This document shows, piece by piece, positions 1 to 7,164 of a DNA stretch of 24,807 nt; position 1 is the first letter of the stretch, and every line of letters begins with the position of its first letter. Where the stretch lies: IMG/VR virus record IMGVR_UViG_3300044858_002288, positions 1 to 24,807 of that record. One strand, 5' to 3'. The position numbers were made by a program, and so were the translations under genes. The notes below the pieces were generated by a model that was not told where the DNA came from, made no database searches, and saw nothing but the letters and a program-made list of their open reading frames with translations. This DNA is from a virus.

Positions 1-22
1 TTTGGCTTATCTATCGGGTTGT

Positions 23-82
23 AACCCCCTGCAACCCCCTGCACGCATGGGGTCGTGTTTCGGGGTCGCCGTGCAGGGGGTT
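23..82. repeat. AACCCCCTGC boxes: two direct copies and one inverted copy
   Basis: Two tandem copies of AACCCCCTGC lie at 23-32 and 33-42. An inverted copy, GTGCAGGGGGTT at 71-82, pairs with 33-44 as a 12-bp stem around a 26-base loop. The cluster sits just beyond the stop of the PrimPol-helicase gene and close to the window edge. No T-run follows on either strand, so it does not look like an ordinary intrinsic terminator. It could be protein-binding boxes or an origin-like element; the sequence shown does not decide. Confidence 0.45.
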
Positions 83-100
83 CGGCGCGTGTTTGGCGCA

Positions 101-1954
101 CTATTCGACGACCATCTGCGGCGCTATTTGGATGCGTTCTAGCGTGTATCCTGCGCCCGAGGTTCCGGTGTTTCCGGTGTAGACGAATCGCCAGCCGATC
201 GACTCGATGTCGTGCGCTCGGCTGCGTCGTAGTCGTCCGGCTTTGTCGCTTCCGAATCCGACCATCTTGCAGATCTGGTTCCATGATGTCTGCCCCTGGT
301 CGGCGGCTGATAGTCGTTCCCATTCGAGGATGACGAGCTCGATGTCCGGGTCGATCGGGACGGGTGTCGTGTCGGGTTCGAGCGTGCCGGAGCCGGTGCC
401 GTCTTGCGGTACGAAGACTGCTTTCCACACGTCGGGATGCTCGTCGTCTTTGACCTTCTCGGTCGCGCAGCTGACGATACGCTCGTCGTCTTGGCTGACC
501 TTCATGATCCAGTCTGCCGCGTCACCGATGACGGTTGAGCCGCGTTCGTGTCCTGCGTTCCATCCTGCGTGGTGGATCGGCACGACTGCACAGCCGTAGC
601 GTTCGCGGAGGCTGTCGACGATGCCGATGTATTTCGTCATGTCTTGCGAGCTGTTCTCATCCAGACCCGAGGCGCTACGCGCAAGGGTGTCGATCACCAG
701 CAGCGATGGCGCCGAGGGTAGTTGATCGATTGCTAGGCATAGTTCAGCTAGGGCGATAGGATCGTTGAGCGGGACGCTGCTGGGTAGTGCGTGGAAGCCG
801 GGGATTGTGCTGACTAGGCGTGCTTGTTTCCATGCGTTGATGCGTTTGCGGAGGCTGGCTGCGCCTTCGCTCATGATGTAGGCGACGGTGCTGCCGGCGG
901 CGTGGGTGGCTAGCCCGTGATAGTGGCGCCCGGTTGTGATTGATAGGGCGAGGTCTAGCGCGTCAAAGGTTTTGCCGGACCCACGCCTACCGTAGATCAA
1001 GCCGTAGCCGCCTAGTGGTAGCACCTTGTCTACTAGGTACGCGACGGGTGGGAGGTTCTCGATCTGGGTCTCGTTGAGGAACGTGTAGCGCCGCTCGGTT
1101 GTCTCGGCGCGTTCCGTGATGAGATCGCCGAGGTACACGCTTGGCATGTATTCGGGGACGTCGGTAGGCTGGAGCTTCCCGATGCTGCGAGCGATCGCAG
1201 ACACCTCGGCGACGGGGAGTGGCGGCTTGTTCTTCAGCGCGTTCTCTGCGAGCAGCGCGGCTTCGATTGCCGTGACACTCATGCCGCGCCTTCGCATCGA
1301 TCCCGCCAGGCTCGCTAGCAGATTGTTCCTGCCGCCTTTTGTTTCGACGTGATCGTCTTCGAGGATCGGCGCGGGTGCTTTGCGTCTGCCGGTCAGGTAT
1401 TCGTGGAGCCATGCCGTGACGGGTGGCGCGGAGGTGGCGTCGGTTCCCTGTATCCACTTGTACGTCGTGCCGTTCTTGTGCCTGCTCGGTGGCGCGACGA
1501 TGTATGAGACACCACCTCGGATGTCGATGCCCGAGTCTTCGCCGGTGCCGACCGATGGTGCGTACGATCCCGACGGGTCGTCAAAGTGGACATGCCAGCC
1601 GTTGCCGGTCTTGGCGATCGGTGCCGTCATCATCGCCGTATGCGTATCTAGGTCGCAGATGTCTTTGAGGTGATCCTTCGCTGCCAGCGAGTCGAGGTCA
1701 ACGATGACGCGACGCGATGCTCCGGCGACTAGACCGATGTTCGCTTCGGGCGTGTCTTCCCATTGGGCGGCGACGAGCTCGGCGTCCAGCATCGGATTAG
1801 ATGCGCCATGCTCGCCGAGCGGGTGCTTGCCTTCCGACTCGCAGTCGACGCGTCCGCAACTGCACTTGCCTTCGTCTTTGATCCAATGGAGAGGGATGAC
1901 GCCATAGCCTAAGCTGGCGTATTTGGCGGCCGCGGTCCGTAGGCTAGGTTGCAT
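101..1954 (-). CDS. Bifunctional primase-polymerase / RecA-fold helicase
   Basis: This 617-aa protein is a predicted replication primase-helicase. The N-terminal half is an archaeo-eukaryotic-type PrimPol domain. It has a Cys/His cluster typical of these proteins (C31, C33, C38, H44), metal-binding DLD at 86-88, HVH at 121-123 and the strand GIDIRGGVSYIVAP at about 142-155. The C-terminal part is a RepA/RecA-like ATPase with Walker A GRRGSGKT at 322-329 and Walker B LLVID at 418-422, followed by a PIHHAG motif. The ATG at 1954 overlaps the end of the methyltransferase gene by 11 bp, so it is the last gene seen in the leftward early operon. In this family the two halves prime and unwind DNA at the phage origin. 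The fold assignment is firm; the exact substrate use is inferred. Confidence 0.9.
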   Translation of the reverse strand: MQPSLRTAAAKYASLGYGVIPLHWIKDEGKCSCGRVDCESEGKHPLGEHGASNPMLDAELVAAQWEDTPEANIGLVAGASRRVIVDLDSLAAKDHLKDICDLDTHTAMMTAPIAKTGNGWHVHFDDPSGSYAPSVGTGEDSGIDIRGGVSYIVAPPSRHKNGTTYKWIQGTDATSAPPVTAWLHEYLTGRRKAPAPILEDDHVETKGGRNNLLASLAGSMRRRGMSVTAIEAALLAENALKNKPPLPVAEVSAIARSIGKLQPTDVPEYMPSVYLGDLITERAETTERRYTFLNETQIENLPPVAYLVDKVLPLGGYGLIYGRRGSGKTFDALDLALSITTGRHYHGLATHAAGSTVAYIMSEGAASLRKRINAWKQARLVSTIPGFHALPSSVPLNDPIALAELCLAIDQLPSAPSLLVIDTLARSASGLDENSSQDMTKYIGIVDSLRERYGCAVVPIHHAGWNAGHERGSTVIGDAADWIMKVSQDDERIVSCATEKVKDDEHPDVWKAVFVPQDGTGSGTLEPDTTPVPIDPDIELVILEWERLSAADQGQTSWNQICKMVGFGSDKAGRLRRSRAHDIESIGWRFVYTGNTGTSGAGYTLERIQIAPQMVVE

Positions 1955-3416
1955 CGGTGGTGGTCTCGGTTGCGAATAGGTTCTGTTGCGCCAGACGATC
2001 CCGAATGATCTGAAGGTACTCTGGCTCGCGTTCGATCAGGATGCAGCGCACGTTCTCCGCGCGTGCCGCGAGTCCTGTGCTGCCTGACCCGCCGAATGGG
2101 TCGAGGATGATGCCGCCGGGTGGTGTGACCAGGCGGATTAGCCAGCGCATCAGGTCGGTTGGCTTCACGGTTGGGTGTGTGTTGTCGGCTAGGCCGCCTA
2201 CGTTGCGGTCTTGGCGGGATGCTTTTGCGGTGTAGAAGAATCGGGACGCGCCGCCACCTGGATCTGCTGGCCATGTTCCAACGGCGTCGGGTGACGATCC
2301 AGCGAACGCGCCGAGCGCGCCCTTGTTGCCGCCTTTGATTGCCGTCCTTTGGTCTTTCGGTTGCGCCACTCCGCTTTGCTGGTCCAGCATGGCGGCGGCG
2401 GTTGCGTCTAGGGCTATATTCGCAGGCCAACGACCGTTTGCGGTTGTTGGTTCTGCGTCATCTCGCCACCCATCGCCCATTGATCTGCGTGGTGCGGTTG
2501 ATCCCGGCTGGTTGATCCGAACGTCGCTCCCAATCCTGCAAGCGTCAATGTTCAGCGCGCCCGTGCCATGCTCCAGCACGTTCGCCGCTACCGTCCCGAT
2601 CAGCGGACGACGCGCCACGACAACAGGCTCGAAGGCTGGCTTGAGGGCGGTTCCCCAGCCCTGCCACTTCGAGGCTTCGGGGGTGGCGGGGGCGGTGATG
2701 TTTCCGCCGGCAATTCCAAGTCGCTCGCCACCCAATCCGCCCATGTGTGCTTCGTACTTTCCGAGAACTTCACGACTCGCCATGTTCTTACTCTCGACGC
2801 TGCGCTTGTCGCACTCTCCTTCGACCCACGCTGGGATCTCGGCGACGAGGTGGCGGATCGCTTCAATATGCTCGCGCGTCATGATTGCTGGCTGACTCGC
2901 ATCGGTGACGTAGTGGCCTCCCATGTTCGTGCCGGTCGCGTTGTCGATCTGCTTTGCGGTTAGTCCGGTACTGCGTACCCATTCGGTGAACCGATAGCGT
3001 CGCGCCTGCTGCTCATCGCTCGCGTCTGTCTTGTCAATCGCTTTGCTGACGTCGAGCGACTTCGGGAAGCCCGAGCCGTACATCCACGCGATGCAGTCGC
3101 GAATCTCGAAGCCTGCGTCCTCCACGCCCGACGCCATCCGGTGATACGTGCGCGTTCCGGCGAAGGCTAGGAGATGACCACCCGGCTTCAGGATGCGGAA
3201 CGCTTCCACAGCCCACGCCTCGGTCCACGTTTGGAAGCCGAGCGGCGTACCAAAGCCGTCCCAGCCTTTGCCCATGAACTCTAGACCGTAAGGCGGGTCC
3301 GTCACGATCGCGTCGACCGACGAACCCGGCATCCGCTTCATGACTTCAACGCAGTCGCCGGCGTATAGGATCACGTCAGCGTCGTCGAGGAATGGGGTCA
3401 GGATGTCAGGCTTCAT
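1944..3416 (-). CDS. DNA methyltransferase, probably N6-adenine, beta-type motif order
   Basis: This 490-aa enzyme is predicted to transfer a methyl group from S-adenosylmethionine to a base in a specific DNA site. The catalytic motif DPPYGLEFMGKGWD lies near residue 40. The SAM-binding motif DPFGGSGSTGLAARAE lies near the C-terminus after VKPTDLMRWL, so the order is catalytic then SAM-binding, as in the beta group. DPPY favours adenine-N6. The middle contains WQGWGTALKPAFEP and GTGALNID, which are common in phage adenine methylases. I chose the ATG at 3416 because it overlaps the upstream stop by 11 bp; a longer reading to 3458 would bury that gene. No partner restriction enzyme is visible, so an orphan anti-restriction or regulatory role is likely. 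Confidence 0.88.
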   Translation of the reverse strand: MKPDILTPFLDDADVILYAGDCVEVMKRMPGSSVDAIVTDPPYGLEFMGKGWDGFGTPLGFQTWTEAWAVEAFRILKPGGHLLAFAGTRTYHRMASGVEDAGFEIRDCIAWMYGSGFPKSLDVSKAIDKTDASDEQQARRYRFTEWVRSTGLTAKQIDNATGTNMGGHYVTDASQPAIMTREHIEAIRHLVAEIPAWVEGECDKRSVESKNMASREVLGKYEAHMGGLGGERLGIAGGNITAPATPEASKWQGWGTALKPAFEPVVVARRPLIGTVAANVLEHGTGALNIDACRIGSDVRINQPGSTAPRRSMGDGWRDDAEPTTANGRWPANIALDATAAAMLDQQSGVAQPKDQRTAIKGGNKGALGAFAGSSPDAVGTWPADPGGGASRFFYTAKASRQDRNVGGLADNTHPTVKPTDLMRWLIRLVTPPGGIILDPFGGSGSTGLAARAENVRCILIEREPEYLQIIRDRLAQQNLFATETTTDAT

Positions 3417-3558
3417 CGCTAGCCAGCGCTTCCTGGGCGATCTTGACGAGCTGCTCAAACTTCTGGTGCCGGTAGGCGCGTGGCGTGTGTTTGTATCGTG
3501 CGATCTGCTCTAGGGCTGCCCGATAGGCGGCGTGTTCGTCGGAGATGTCGCGCGTCAT
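3406..3558 (-). CDS. Small hypothetical protein (50 aa)
   Basis: A 50-aa reading frame beginning MTRDISDEHAAYRAALEQIA. Its ATG overlaps the upstream stop as ATGA (3555-3558), and its stop overlaps the methyltransferase start. It is charged, predicted mostly helical and has no membrane segment or Cys cluster. I do not recognise the family. Its tight coupling on both sides is the main reason to accept it; the longer frame that starts at 3693 runs through the neighbouring gene and is rejected. Confidence 0.6.
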   Translation of the reverse strand: MTRDISDEHAAYRAALEQIARYKHTPRAYRHQKFEQLVKIAQEALASDEA

Positions 3559-3866
3559 AGCGTCACCGAGGGCGCGTCGTCGGACAGTTCGGCGTCGAGC
3601 CAGACGAGCAGCATCGCTTGGTAGACGATCAGGTCGTGGAGTTCCTCTGCGGCTTCGAGTATGAAGCGGTGCGGATCGTTCCACTTCAGCCATTCGCGCT
3701 CATGCTCGACCTCGCCGGCGCGATACTTTGCTTCGATCTGTTCGTTGAAGTCTCGCCGGCGTGTGACCGCCTCGATCATCTCGCCGATGCCGTCGACGAC
3801 TTCGGGGATCTTCGCAGCGAGTAGAGGCCATACGTCGGGCTGGTGGATTAGGTCGATGCGTTTCAT
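3555..3866 (-). CDS. Hypothetical helical protein (103 aa), weakly MazG-like
   Basis: A 103-aa protein starting MKRIDLIHQPDVWPLL. The ATG at 3866 overlaps the upstream stop as ATGA. It is predicted almost entirely helical. The segment HRFILEAAEELHDLIVYQAM (about 70-89) has the E..EE..D..VY spacing seen in all-alpha nucleotide pyrophosphatase-like phage proteins. A complete metal-binding ExxE...ExxD set is not convincing, so I do not assign an activity. It lies within the early replication operon, where a nucleotide-pool role would make sense, but this is inference. Confidence 0.6.
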   Translation of the reverse strand: MKRIDLIHQPDVWPLLAAKIPEVVDGIGEMIEAVTRRRDFNEQIEAKYRAGEVEHEREWLKWNDPHRFILEAAEELHDLIVYQAMLLVWLDAELSDDAPSVTL

Positions 3867-4126
3867 GCGGCTGCTTTCTCGATCGGGATGTAGGTTGTGA
3901 CGGGGACGAGATGATACACATCGCCTTGCGCGGTTGTCCCGGTGTCGCACTCGTCTGCTAGGGCGGTCGTGATCTTGGCGATCAGCGTGTGAACAACGGC
4001 GAGGTCGAAATCGACATTGTGCGTGTTGAAGGCGTCAAATGTCGATTCGTGGATGATGTTGGCGAGCTCTGCTCCGTCGCGGATTCTTGGCAGGTAGGCC
4101 GGCGTGATCGTGATTGTCGTCTTCAC
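3863..4126 (-). CDS. Hypothetical protein (87 aa)
   Basis: An 87-aa protein (N-terminus MKTTITITPAYLPRI) starting at a GTG codon at 4126, in a GTGA overlap with the stop of the 24-aa membrane microprotein upstream. Its own stop overlaps the next gene as ATGA. It has a beta-rich N-terminus, a helical centre and no recognisable motif or membrane segment. I do not recognise the family. Operon position is the only context for function. Confidence 0.6.
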   Translation of the reverse strand: MKTTITITPAYLPRIRDGAELANIIHESTFDAFNTHNVDFDLAVVHTLIAKITTALADECDTGTTAQGDVYHLVPVTTYIPIEKAAA

Positions 4127-4197
4127 GGGCGCGGCTTGTCGAGCGCGAGGAACAGGATGACGAGCAGGATCAGGATCAGCGCGTCAGAGATCATCAT
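4123..4197 (-). CDS. Single-helix membrane microprotein (24 aa)
   Basis: A 25-codon frame starting ATG ATG (4197 or 4194) and ending in a TGA that overlaps the next GTG start as GTGA (4123-4126). The product is MMISDALILILLVILFLALD followed by KPRP. It is a near-pure hydrophobic helix of about 15 residues with a short basic tail. Its start overlaps the stop of the upstream gene by 14 bp. The coupling on both sides fills what would otherwise be the only gap in this part of the operon, which supports real translation. Role unknown; it could modulate the membrane or a neighbouring membrane protein. Confidence 0.55.
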   Translation of the reverse strand: MMISDALILILLVILFLALDKPRP

Positions 4198-4417
4198 CGT
4201 CGGCCTCGATGTGGTACTTCAACGATTCGAGTGCTTTTTGCGCGATAGATCCTGCCGGATGCGTTGGGAAGTAGGCGGCGATTGATCGTGCCGCGTGGTG
4301 CAGTTTGTCGTGGTTGCGGGATTGCGCGCGTGTCGCTTTCTGTTCTTTGAGGCGTCCTAGCTTGTATGCAGCGCGTTCTTCTGGTGTCGCGTTGGTTGGG
4401 TAGTCGTCGAGGCTCAT
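4184..4417 (-). CDS. Hypothetical charged protein (77 aa)
   Basis: A 77-aa protein starting MSLDDYPTNATPEERAAYKL and ending in EADDDDL. The ATG at 4417 overlaps the upstream stop as ATGA, which is why I prefer it to the in-frame start at 4429. It is strongly charged and predicted helical, with basic stretches in the centre and an acidic C-terminus. No family is recognised. It lies between two very small membrane proteins. Confidence 0.6.
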   Translation of the reverse strand: MSLDDYPTNATPEERAAYKLGRLKEQKATRAQSRNHDKLHHAARSIAAYFPTHPAGSIAQKALESLKYHIEADDDDL

Positions 4418-4518
4418 CGTCGCCGCCAACGTTGGACGACCTCGCCGACAACTAGCGCCACGATCGCGGCGACCAGGGCGATGAGGACGGCAAGATTGAG
4501 TGTTTGATCAAGGTTCAT
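4414..4518 (-). CDS. Single-helix membrane microprotein (34 aa)
   Basis: A 34-aa product: MNLDQTLNLAVLIALVAAIV, then ALVVGEVVQ and RWRRR. A hydrophobic helix (about 9-24) is followed by a basic cytoplasmic-type tail, which predicts N-out/C-in topology. Its ATG (4518) overlaps the stop of the transglycosylase-like gene as ATGA, and its stop overlaps the next ATG the same way. Size and shape resemble minimal holin-like or accessory membrane peptides, but no family can be named. Its direct coupling to a membrane-anchored muralytic-type protein hints that the two act together. Confidence 0.6.
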   Translation of the reverse strand: MNLDQTLNLAVLIALVAAIVALVVGEVVQRWRRR

Positions 4519-5204
4519 CGGAGCGCGTCTGCCGGGTCGCCGGTGGTCCAGCCGATCGTGAACGAGCATTCCCACGCCGTATGTCCGTTTGTCGGGTACG
4601 TGCGCTCTGCCCATCGCCAAAGTTTCTCGGCAGCCCAGAGTTGCTGCGCGATTGAGGCCTGACTCATCAGCTCGATGTTGCGTGCGCTGTGCGGACGAAA
4701 GTCGGTCCAGTTCTGGCGCGTAAAGCCGAGGCCTCCGGGAAACGAGTGGTTGTAATTCTGCTTCCACGCGATGCTCTGAATGCGCTGCTTGTCAGTCTTG
4801 ACATCGTGCCAGCTGATCCCGCGCTTGGGCTGCTCACACATTCCAATGCGGAGCCAAGTCCGAAAGTGGGGAGGATACCCGGCAAACGGGCTAGAGGATG
4901 CGGCATGAGGCGCAGGGCGGCTCGCGCCTTGCGCCAGGCTCGCGGAGTATAGGCCGATCAGGATGCAAGCGAGCGCCACGAAGACGCCGACGATGAAGCC
5001 GCGATCCCAGATGCGAGCCTCGCGCGCTTTGCGCCGATCCGCCTCGCGCTGGATGCCGATCTCGATGCCGACCGAGGTGGCGAGTTCACGATCACGCTTG
5101 GCGCGTTGGTCGCGTACGCGCCGGGTGTGCGCGTCGTACTCGGTGAAGGCGAACGCGATGGCGATCTCTTCGGTCTGCTTCGTGCGTGTCTTGCGGGTGG
5201 TCAT
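4515..5204 (-). CDS. Membrane-anchored Rpf-like transglycosylase
   Basis: This 229-aa protein has a basic cytoplasmic N-terminus, one transmembrane helix (about 68-92, within IVGVFVALACILIGLYSASL), a short linker and a C-terminal transglycosylase-like domain of the resuscitation-promoting-factor type. The domain shows the family pattern: C123-E124 (E124 as likely catalytic acid), GGLGFTRQNW at 157-166, ASIAQQLWAAEKLW at about 183-196, and W211-C213. Members cleave peptidoglycan glycan strands, and the fold is typical of actinobacteria and their phages. The ATG at 5204 is preceded by AGGAAGG, which supports it. A second possible ATG at 5270 overlaps the RuvC stop as TAATG and would add 22 residues. 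It may help DNA entry or host-wall remodelling, or act in lysis separately from the late lysis cassette. Confidence 0.8.
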   Translation of the reverse strand: MTTRKTRTKQTEEIAIAFAFTEYDAHTRRVRDQRAKRDRELATSVGIEIGIQREADRRKAREARIWDRGFIVGVFVALACILIGLYSASLAQGASRPAPHAASSSPFAGYPPHFRTWLRIGMCEQPKRGISWHDVKTDKQRIQSIAWKQNYNHSFPGGLGFTRQNWTDFRPHSARNIELMSQASIAQQLWAAEKLWRWAERTYPTNGHTAWECSFTIGWTTGDPADALR

Positions 5205-5269
5205 GTAGATCCTTCCTCTTGTGGTGGTGGTGTTCTTCGGGCTGCGCCCGTAGTTTCCTGCAAGATGCA

Positions 5270-5818
5270 TTACGCGCCAGAGTCGACGACTCGACAGAGC
5301 GCGCGTGCGATGCAGATCGCGTCGGCTTCGTCTTGGTCGTCGAGGTCGGGCAGGATCGTCTGCGCGTACGCCATCGGCGCTTCCTTGCCGCCTTGCTTGA
5401 TCCCGATCAGCCGGCGCCACTCGGTCGGTTGCAAGCGGTGAACAAGGATCCACGGATAAGAGCGGAGGGCGAAGGCTTCGAGGTTGCCGATCGTGAGGGC
5501 GCCGAGGATCGCCTGACGCTTGAACCGGACGTAGGCTTCCTCTAGACCGACGCAGACGACGAGGCTGGAGTCTGTTACCCGATTGATCTCGGCCATTATG
5601 TGACGCCACGCTGCTTGCCGATTGCGAAGATCATCGCCGGTGTTGCTGACGTGCATCGTGCCGCTAGCAAGCAGCTCGCCGGTGTGAAGGATCATGACGG
5701 CGTACCCGATGCGGAGTGGACTGGCGTCCAGTCCGATGATGACGGTGTGAACGCCACCCGCTCCCACCAATGGATCATCTTGGAGGATGGGAGTGGGAGC
5801 GGGTGGCGAAACTGTCAT
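5270..5818 (-). CDS. RuvC-like Holliday-junction resolvase
   Basis: A 182-aa RNase H-fold nuclease predicted to cut four-way junctions made during replication and recombination. The first strand IIGLDASPLRIGYA carries D31. The second acidic site is in CVGLEEAY (E93/E94). The C-terminal acidic motif DDQDEADA (about 160-167) supplies the last carboxylates. This D-E-D layout and the length match phage RuvC proteins. The ATG at 5818 overlaps the previous gene as ATGA. It lies in the early operon beside the SSB-like and PrimPol genes. Confidence in the fold is high; junction specificity is inferred from the family. Confidence 0.83.
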   Translation of the reverse strand: MTVSPPAPTPILQDDPLVGAGGVHTVIIGLDASPLRIGYAVMILHTGELLASGTMHVSNTGDDLRNRQAAWRHIMAEINRVTDSSLVVCVGLEEAYVRFKRQAILGALTIGNLEAFALRSYPWILVHRLQPTEWRRLIGIKQGGKEAPMAYAQTILPDLDDQDEADAICIARALCRVVDSGA

Positions 5819-6327
5819 ACGGGCGCTTCGTCGACTTTGATCGTGCGACGTTTCGCCGGGATCATGGCTTCCAGCTGCTCGCGAATCTCGTCGGGAGCAT
5901 CCTCGGCATACTGCCACGCCTTCTGCGGTGTGACATGAGCGACCAGGGGCGCTACGTTGTCAACGGCTTCCCACGGGATTACCCCGTCGGCCGCAGCCGC
6001 TTCGAGCAGTTCGCGAATCTGTGCGGACGCGATGCCAGACACGGAACCACGGCTGATTGTCTCCGACGCCTTGCCTTGCGCCGTCGTGATCGCGCCGCCT
6101 GTTCGGCGTACGCGGTCAGCGAGCTCGGCGTTGACACCCTGCTCGATGTTCCGCGCCAGCGTTCGGAGCCTTTGCGTAACAATCGACCAGATCACCAAGT
6201 CATCATCGGTGGCGAGCGTAACGTCGAGCAGCTCTCCATCCGAAGTAATGACGTGGCGGTTCTCTGCGATGTTCTGGAGCGCGCCGACGGTTAGACCGCC
6301 GACGCGCACCGCGACTTCATTCGCCAC
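5815..6327 (-). CDS. Hypothetical early protein (170 aa)
   Basis: A 170-aa protein starting from GTG at 6327, whose first base is shared with the TAG of the SSB-like gene. It has a beta-rich N-terminus (VAVRVGGLTVGALQNIAENR), a helical middle (IWSIVTQRLRTLARNIEQGV) and a helical C-terminal part ending in the charged tail KRRTIKVDEAPV. No catalytic motif or Cys cluster is visible. I do not recognise it. Its place between SSB-like and RuvC genes suggests DNA metabolism. Confidence 0.7.
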   Translation of the reverse strand: MANEVAVRVGGLTVGALQNIAENRHVITSDGELLDVTLATDDDLVIWSIVTQRLRTLARNIEQGVNAELADRVRRTGGAITTAQGKASETISRGSVSGIASAQIRELLEAAAADGVIPWEAVDNVAPLVAHVTPQKAWQYAEDAPDEIREQLEAMIPAKRRTIKVDEAPV

Positions 6328-6779
6328 TAGAACGGGATATCGCTGTCGACGAGATCAGCCGTGACGGCTGCGACGCGTTCCGTGGTTGCAGCCTGCGCAA
6401 CTTGCTGCTGGGTTGCCGGGATCGTCATCGGCGTGGTTGGGTTGAACGTGATCTGCCATCCCGACTTTCCGTTGGCTTCCCAGCGCCCGAGGTAGCAAGG
6501 TCCGATTGCGTCGGCACCCTGCGCGATTGCGTTCAGCACGTTGCGAGCCTGCGAGATGCGGGACGCGGACGCCTGGAAGGCCAGCATGGAAGGCTCCATG
6601 CCCTTTGCCTTGATCGTGAAGATCGTCTGGGGACCATAGGTTCCCTCGCGCTCTGCCACGGCATTGACCATGTAAAAAGCGGTCTGCGAGTTGTGCAGCG
6701 CCGCCTTGTCTTCGAGCGATAGGTACGGCTCGCCGCCTCCGCCGAGGATGTCCTCCGCACTAACGATATTTGCCATCAT
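6327..6779 (-). CDS. SSB-like single-stranded DNA-binding protein with acidic tail
   Basis: A 150-aa protein that begins MMANIVSAEDILGG and ends DSDIPF. That C-terminal tip is almost identical to the DDDIPF tip with which bacterial SSB proteins recruit replication and repair partners. The region TIFTIKAKGMEPSMLAF and GKSGWQITFNP could be strands of an OB-like fold, and a low-complexity Q/A-rich linker precedes the tail as in SSBs. A strong ribosome site AGGGAG lies just upstream of the ATG at 6779. It is the first gene of the leftward operon, behind the promoter at 6828-6857. The OB fold itself is not certain from sequence alone; the tail and context make the call. Confidence 0.6.
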   Translation of the reverse strand: MMANIVSAEDILGGGGEPYLSLEDKAALHNSQTAFYMVNAVAEREGTYGPQTIFTIKAKGMEPSMLAFQASASRISQARNVLNAIAQGADAIGPCYLGRWEANGKSGWQITFNPTTPMTIPATQQQVAQAATTERVAAVTADLVDSDIPF

Positions 6780-6827
6780 GATCTCCCTTGAGTTAGATGT
6801 TGGCTTGCGGCGTGTGCCGCGAGGTGG

Positions 6828-6857
6828 ATAGTACGCCTCGGCATCCCCGACTGTCTA
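6828..6857 (-). promoter_or_regulatory. Putative leftward early promoter
   Basis: On the minus strand a -35-like TAGACA (6857-6852) and a -10-like TACTAT (6833-6828) are separated by 18 bases. They lie about 50 bases upstream of the SSB-like gene and back-to-back with the rightward promoter. The match to a housekeeping-type promoter is moderate. It would drive the whole early operon down to position 101. Confidence 0.45.
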
Positions 6858-6877
6858 TACCAGTTTGTCAATTGGAC

Positions 6878-6906
6878 TTGACACCAAGATATTTATGCCT
6901 TATCTT
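6878..6906 (+). promoter_or_regulatory. Rightward promoter, copy 1 of a repeated promoter-leader cassette
   Basis: TTGACA at 6878-6883 and TATCTT at 6901-6906 are spaced by exactly 17 bases, a near-ideal housekeeping promoter. TGTCAA at 6866-6871 forms an inverted repeat with the -35 and could be an operator. The -10 is followed after six bases by an ATG at 6913, so the predicted transcript would start at or next to the A of ATG. The sequence from TTTGT through GGACTTGAC, the -10 and ATGGCAACC recurs at 17167-17224 with the same spacing. Confidence 0.75.
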
Positions 6907-6912
6907 TTGGAC

Positions 6913-7164
6913 ATGGCAACCGCCACCACCACACAGGAGATCACCACCATGAAGATCGTCACCCGCATCTACCTCGACGACAACGGTCGCTGCACTTGCG
7001 AGCAGCACGCTGGCGAGTACCTCGCCGCAAGCATCACCGCTAACCCATCCGCCCACATCCACACGACCCCGATCGGGACGTGGGAGCGAATGACCACCGA
7101 TGACATCCGTCTAGACGGCTTCGACATCTCTTGTGATCGCTGCGACACGGATCACGCAGCATGA
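6913..7164 (+). CDS. Small Cys-rich protein with leaderless and SD-led starts
   Basis: Two starts are possible in one frame. The ATG at 6913 sits on the predicted transcription start and gives 83 aa beginning MATATTTQEITT. The ATG at 6949 has AGGAG at 6935-6939 with a nine-base spacer and gives 71 aa beginning MKIVTRIYLDDNGRC. The body has a CTCEQH motif near the N-terminus and CDRCDTDH at the C-terminus, a plausible zinc-binding pair. I do not recognise the family. It opens the rightward operon and overlaps the next gene as ATGA. Confidence 0.65.
   Translation: MATATTTQEITTMKIVTRIYLDDNGRCTCEQHAGEYLAASITANPSAHIHTTPIGTWERMTTDDIRLDGFDISCDRCDTDHAA

Noticed and set aside
2323-2895. Rightward 190-aa frame opposite the adenine methyltransferase
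   Set aside because: Antisense to a recognised enzyme and without family features or ribosome site.
5238-5250. Small hairpin CGGGC-TGC-GCCCG between the RuvC and transglycosylase genes as a terminator
   Set aside because: The stem is only 5 bp and no T-run follows on either strand; the genes look co-transcribed.
6877-6890. Resemblance of the -35 region to mycobacteriophage L5 stoperators
   Set aside because: Only the CTTGACA core matches, which is the promoter element itself; the remaining bases disagree.
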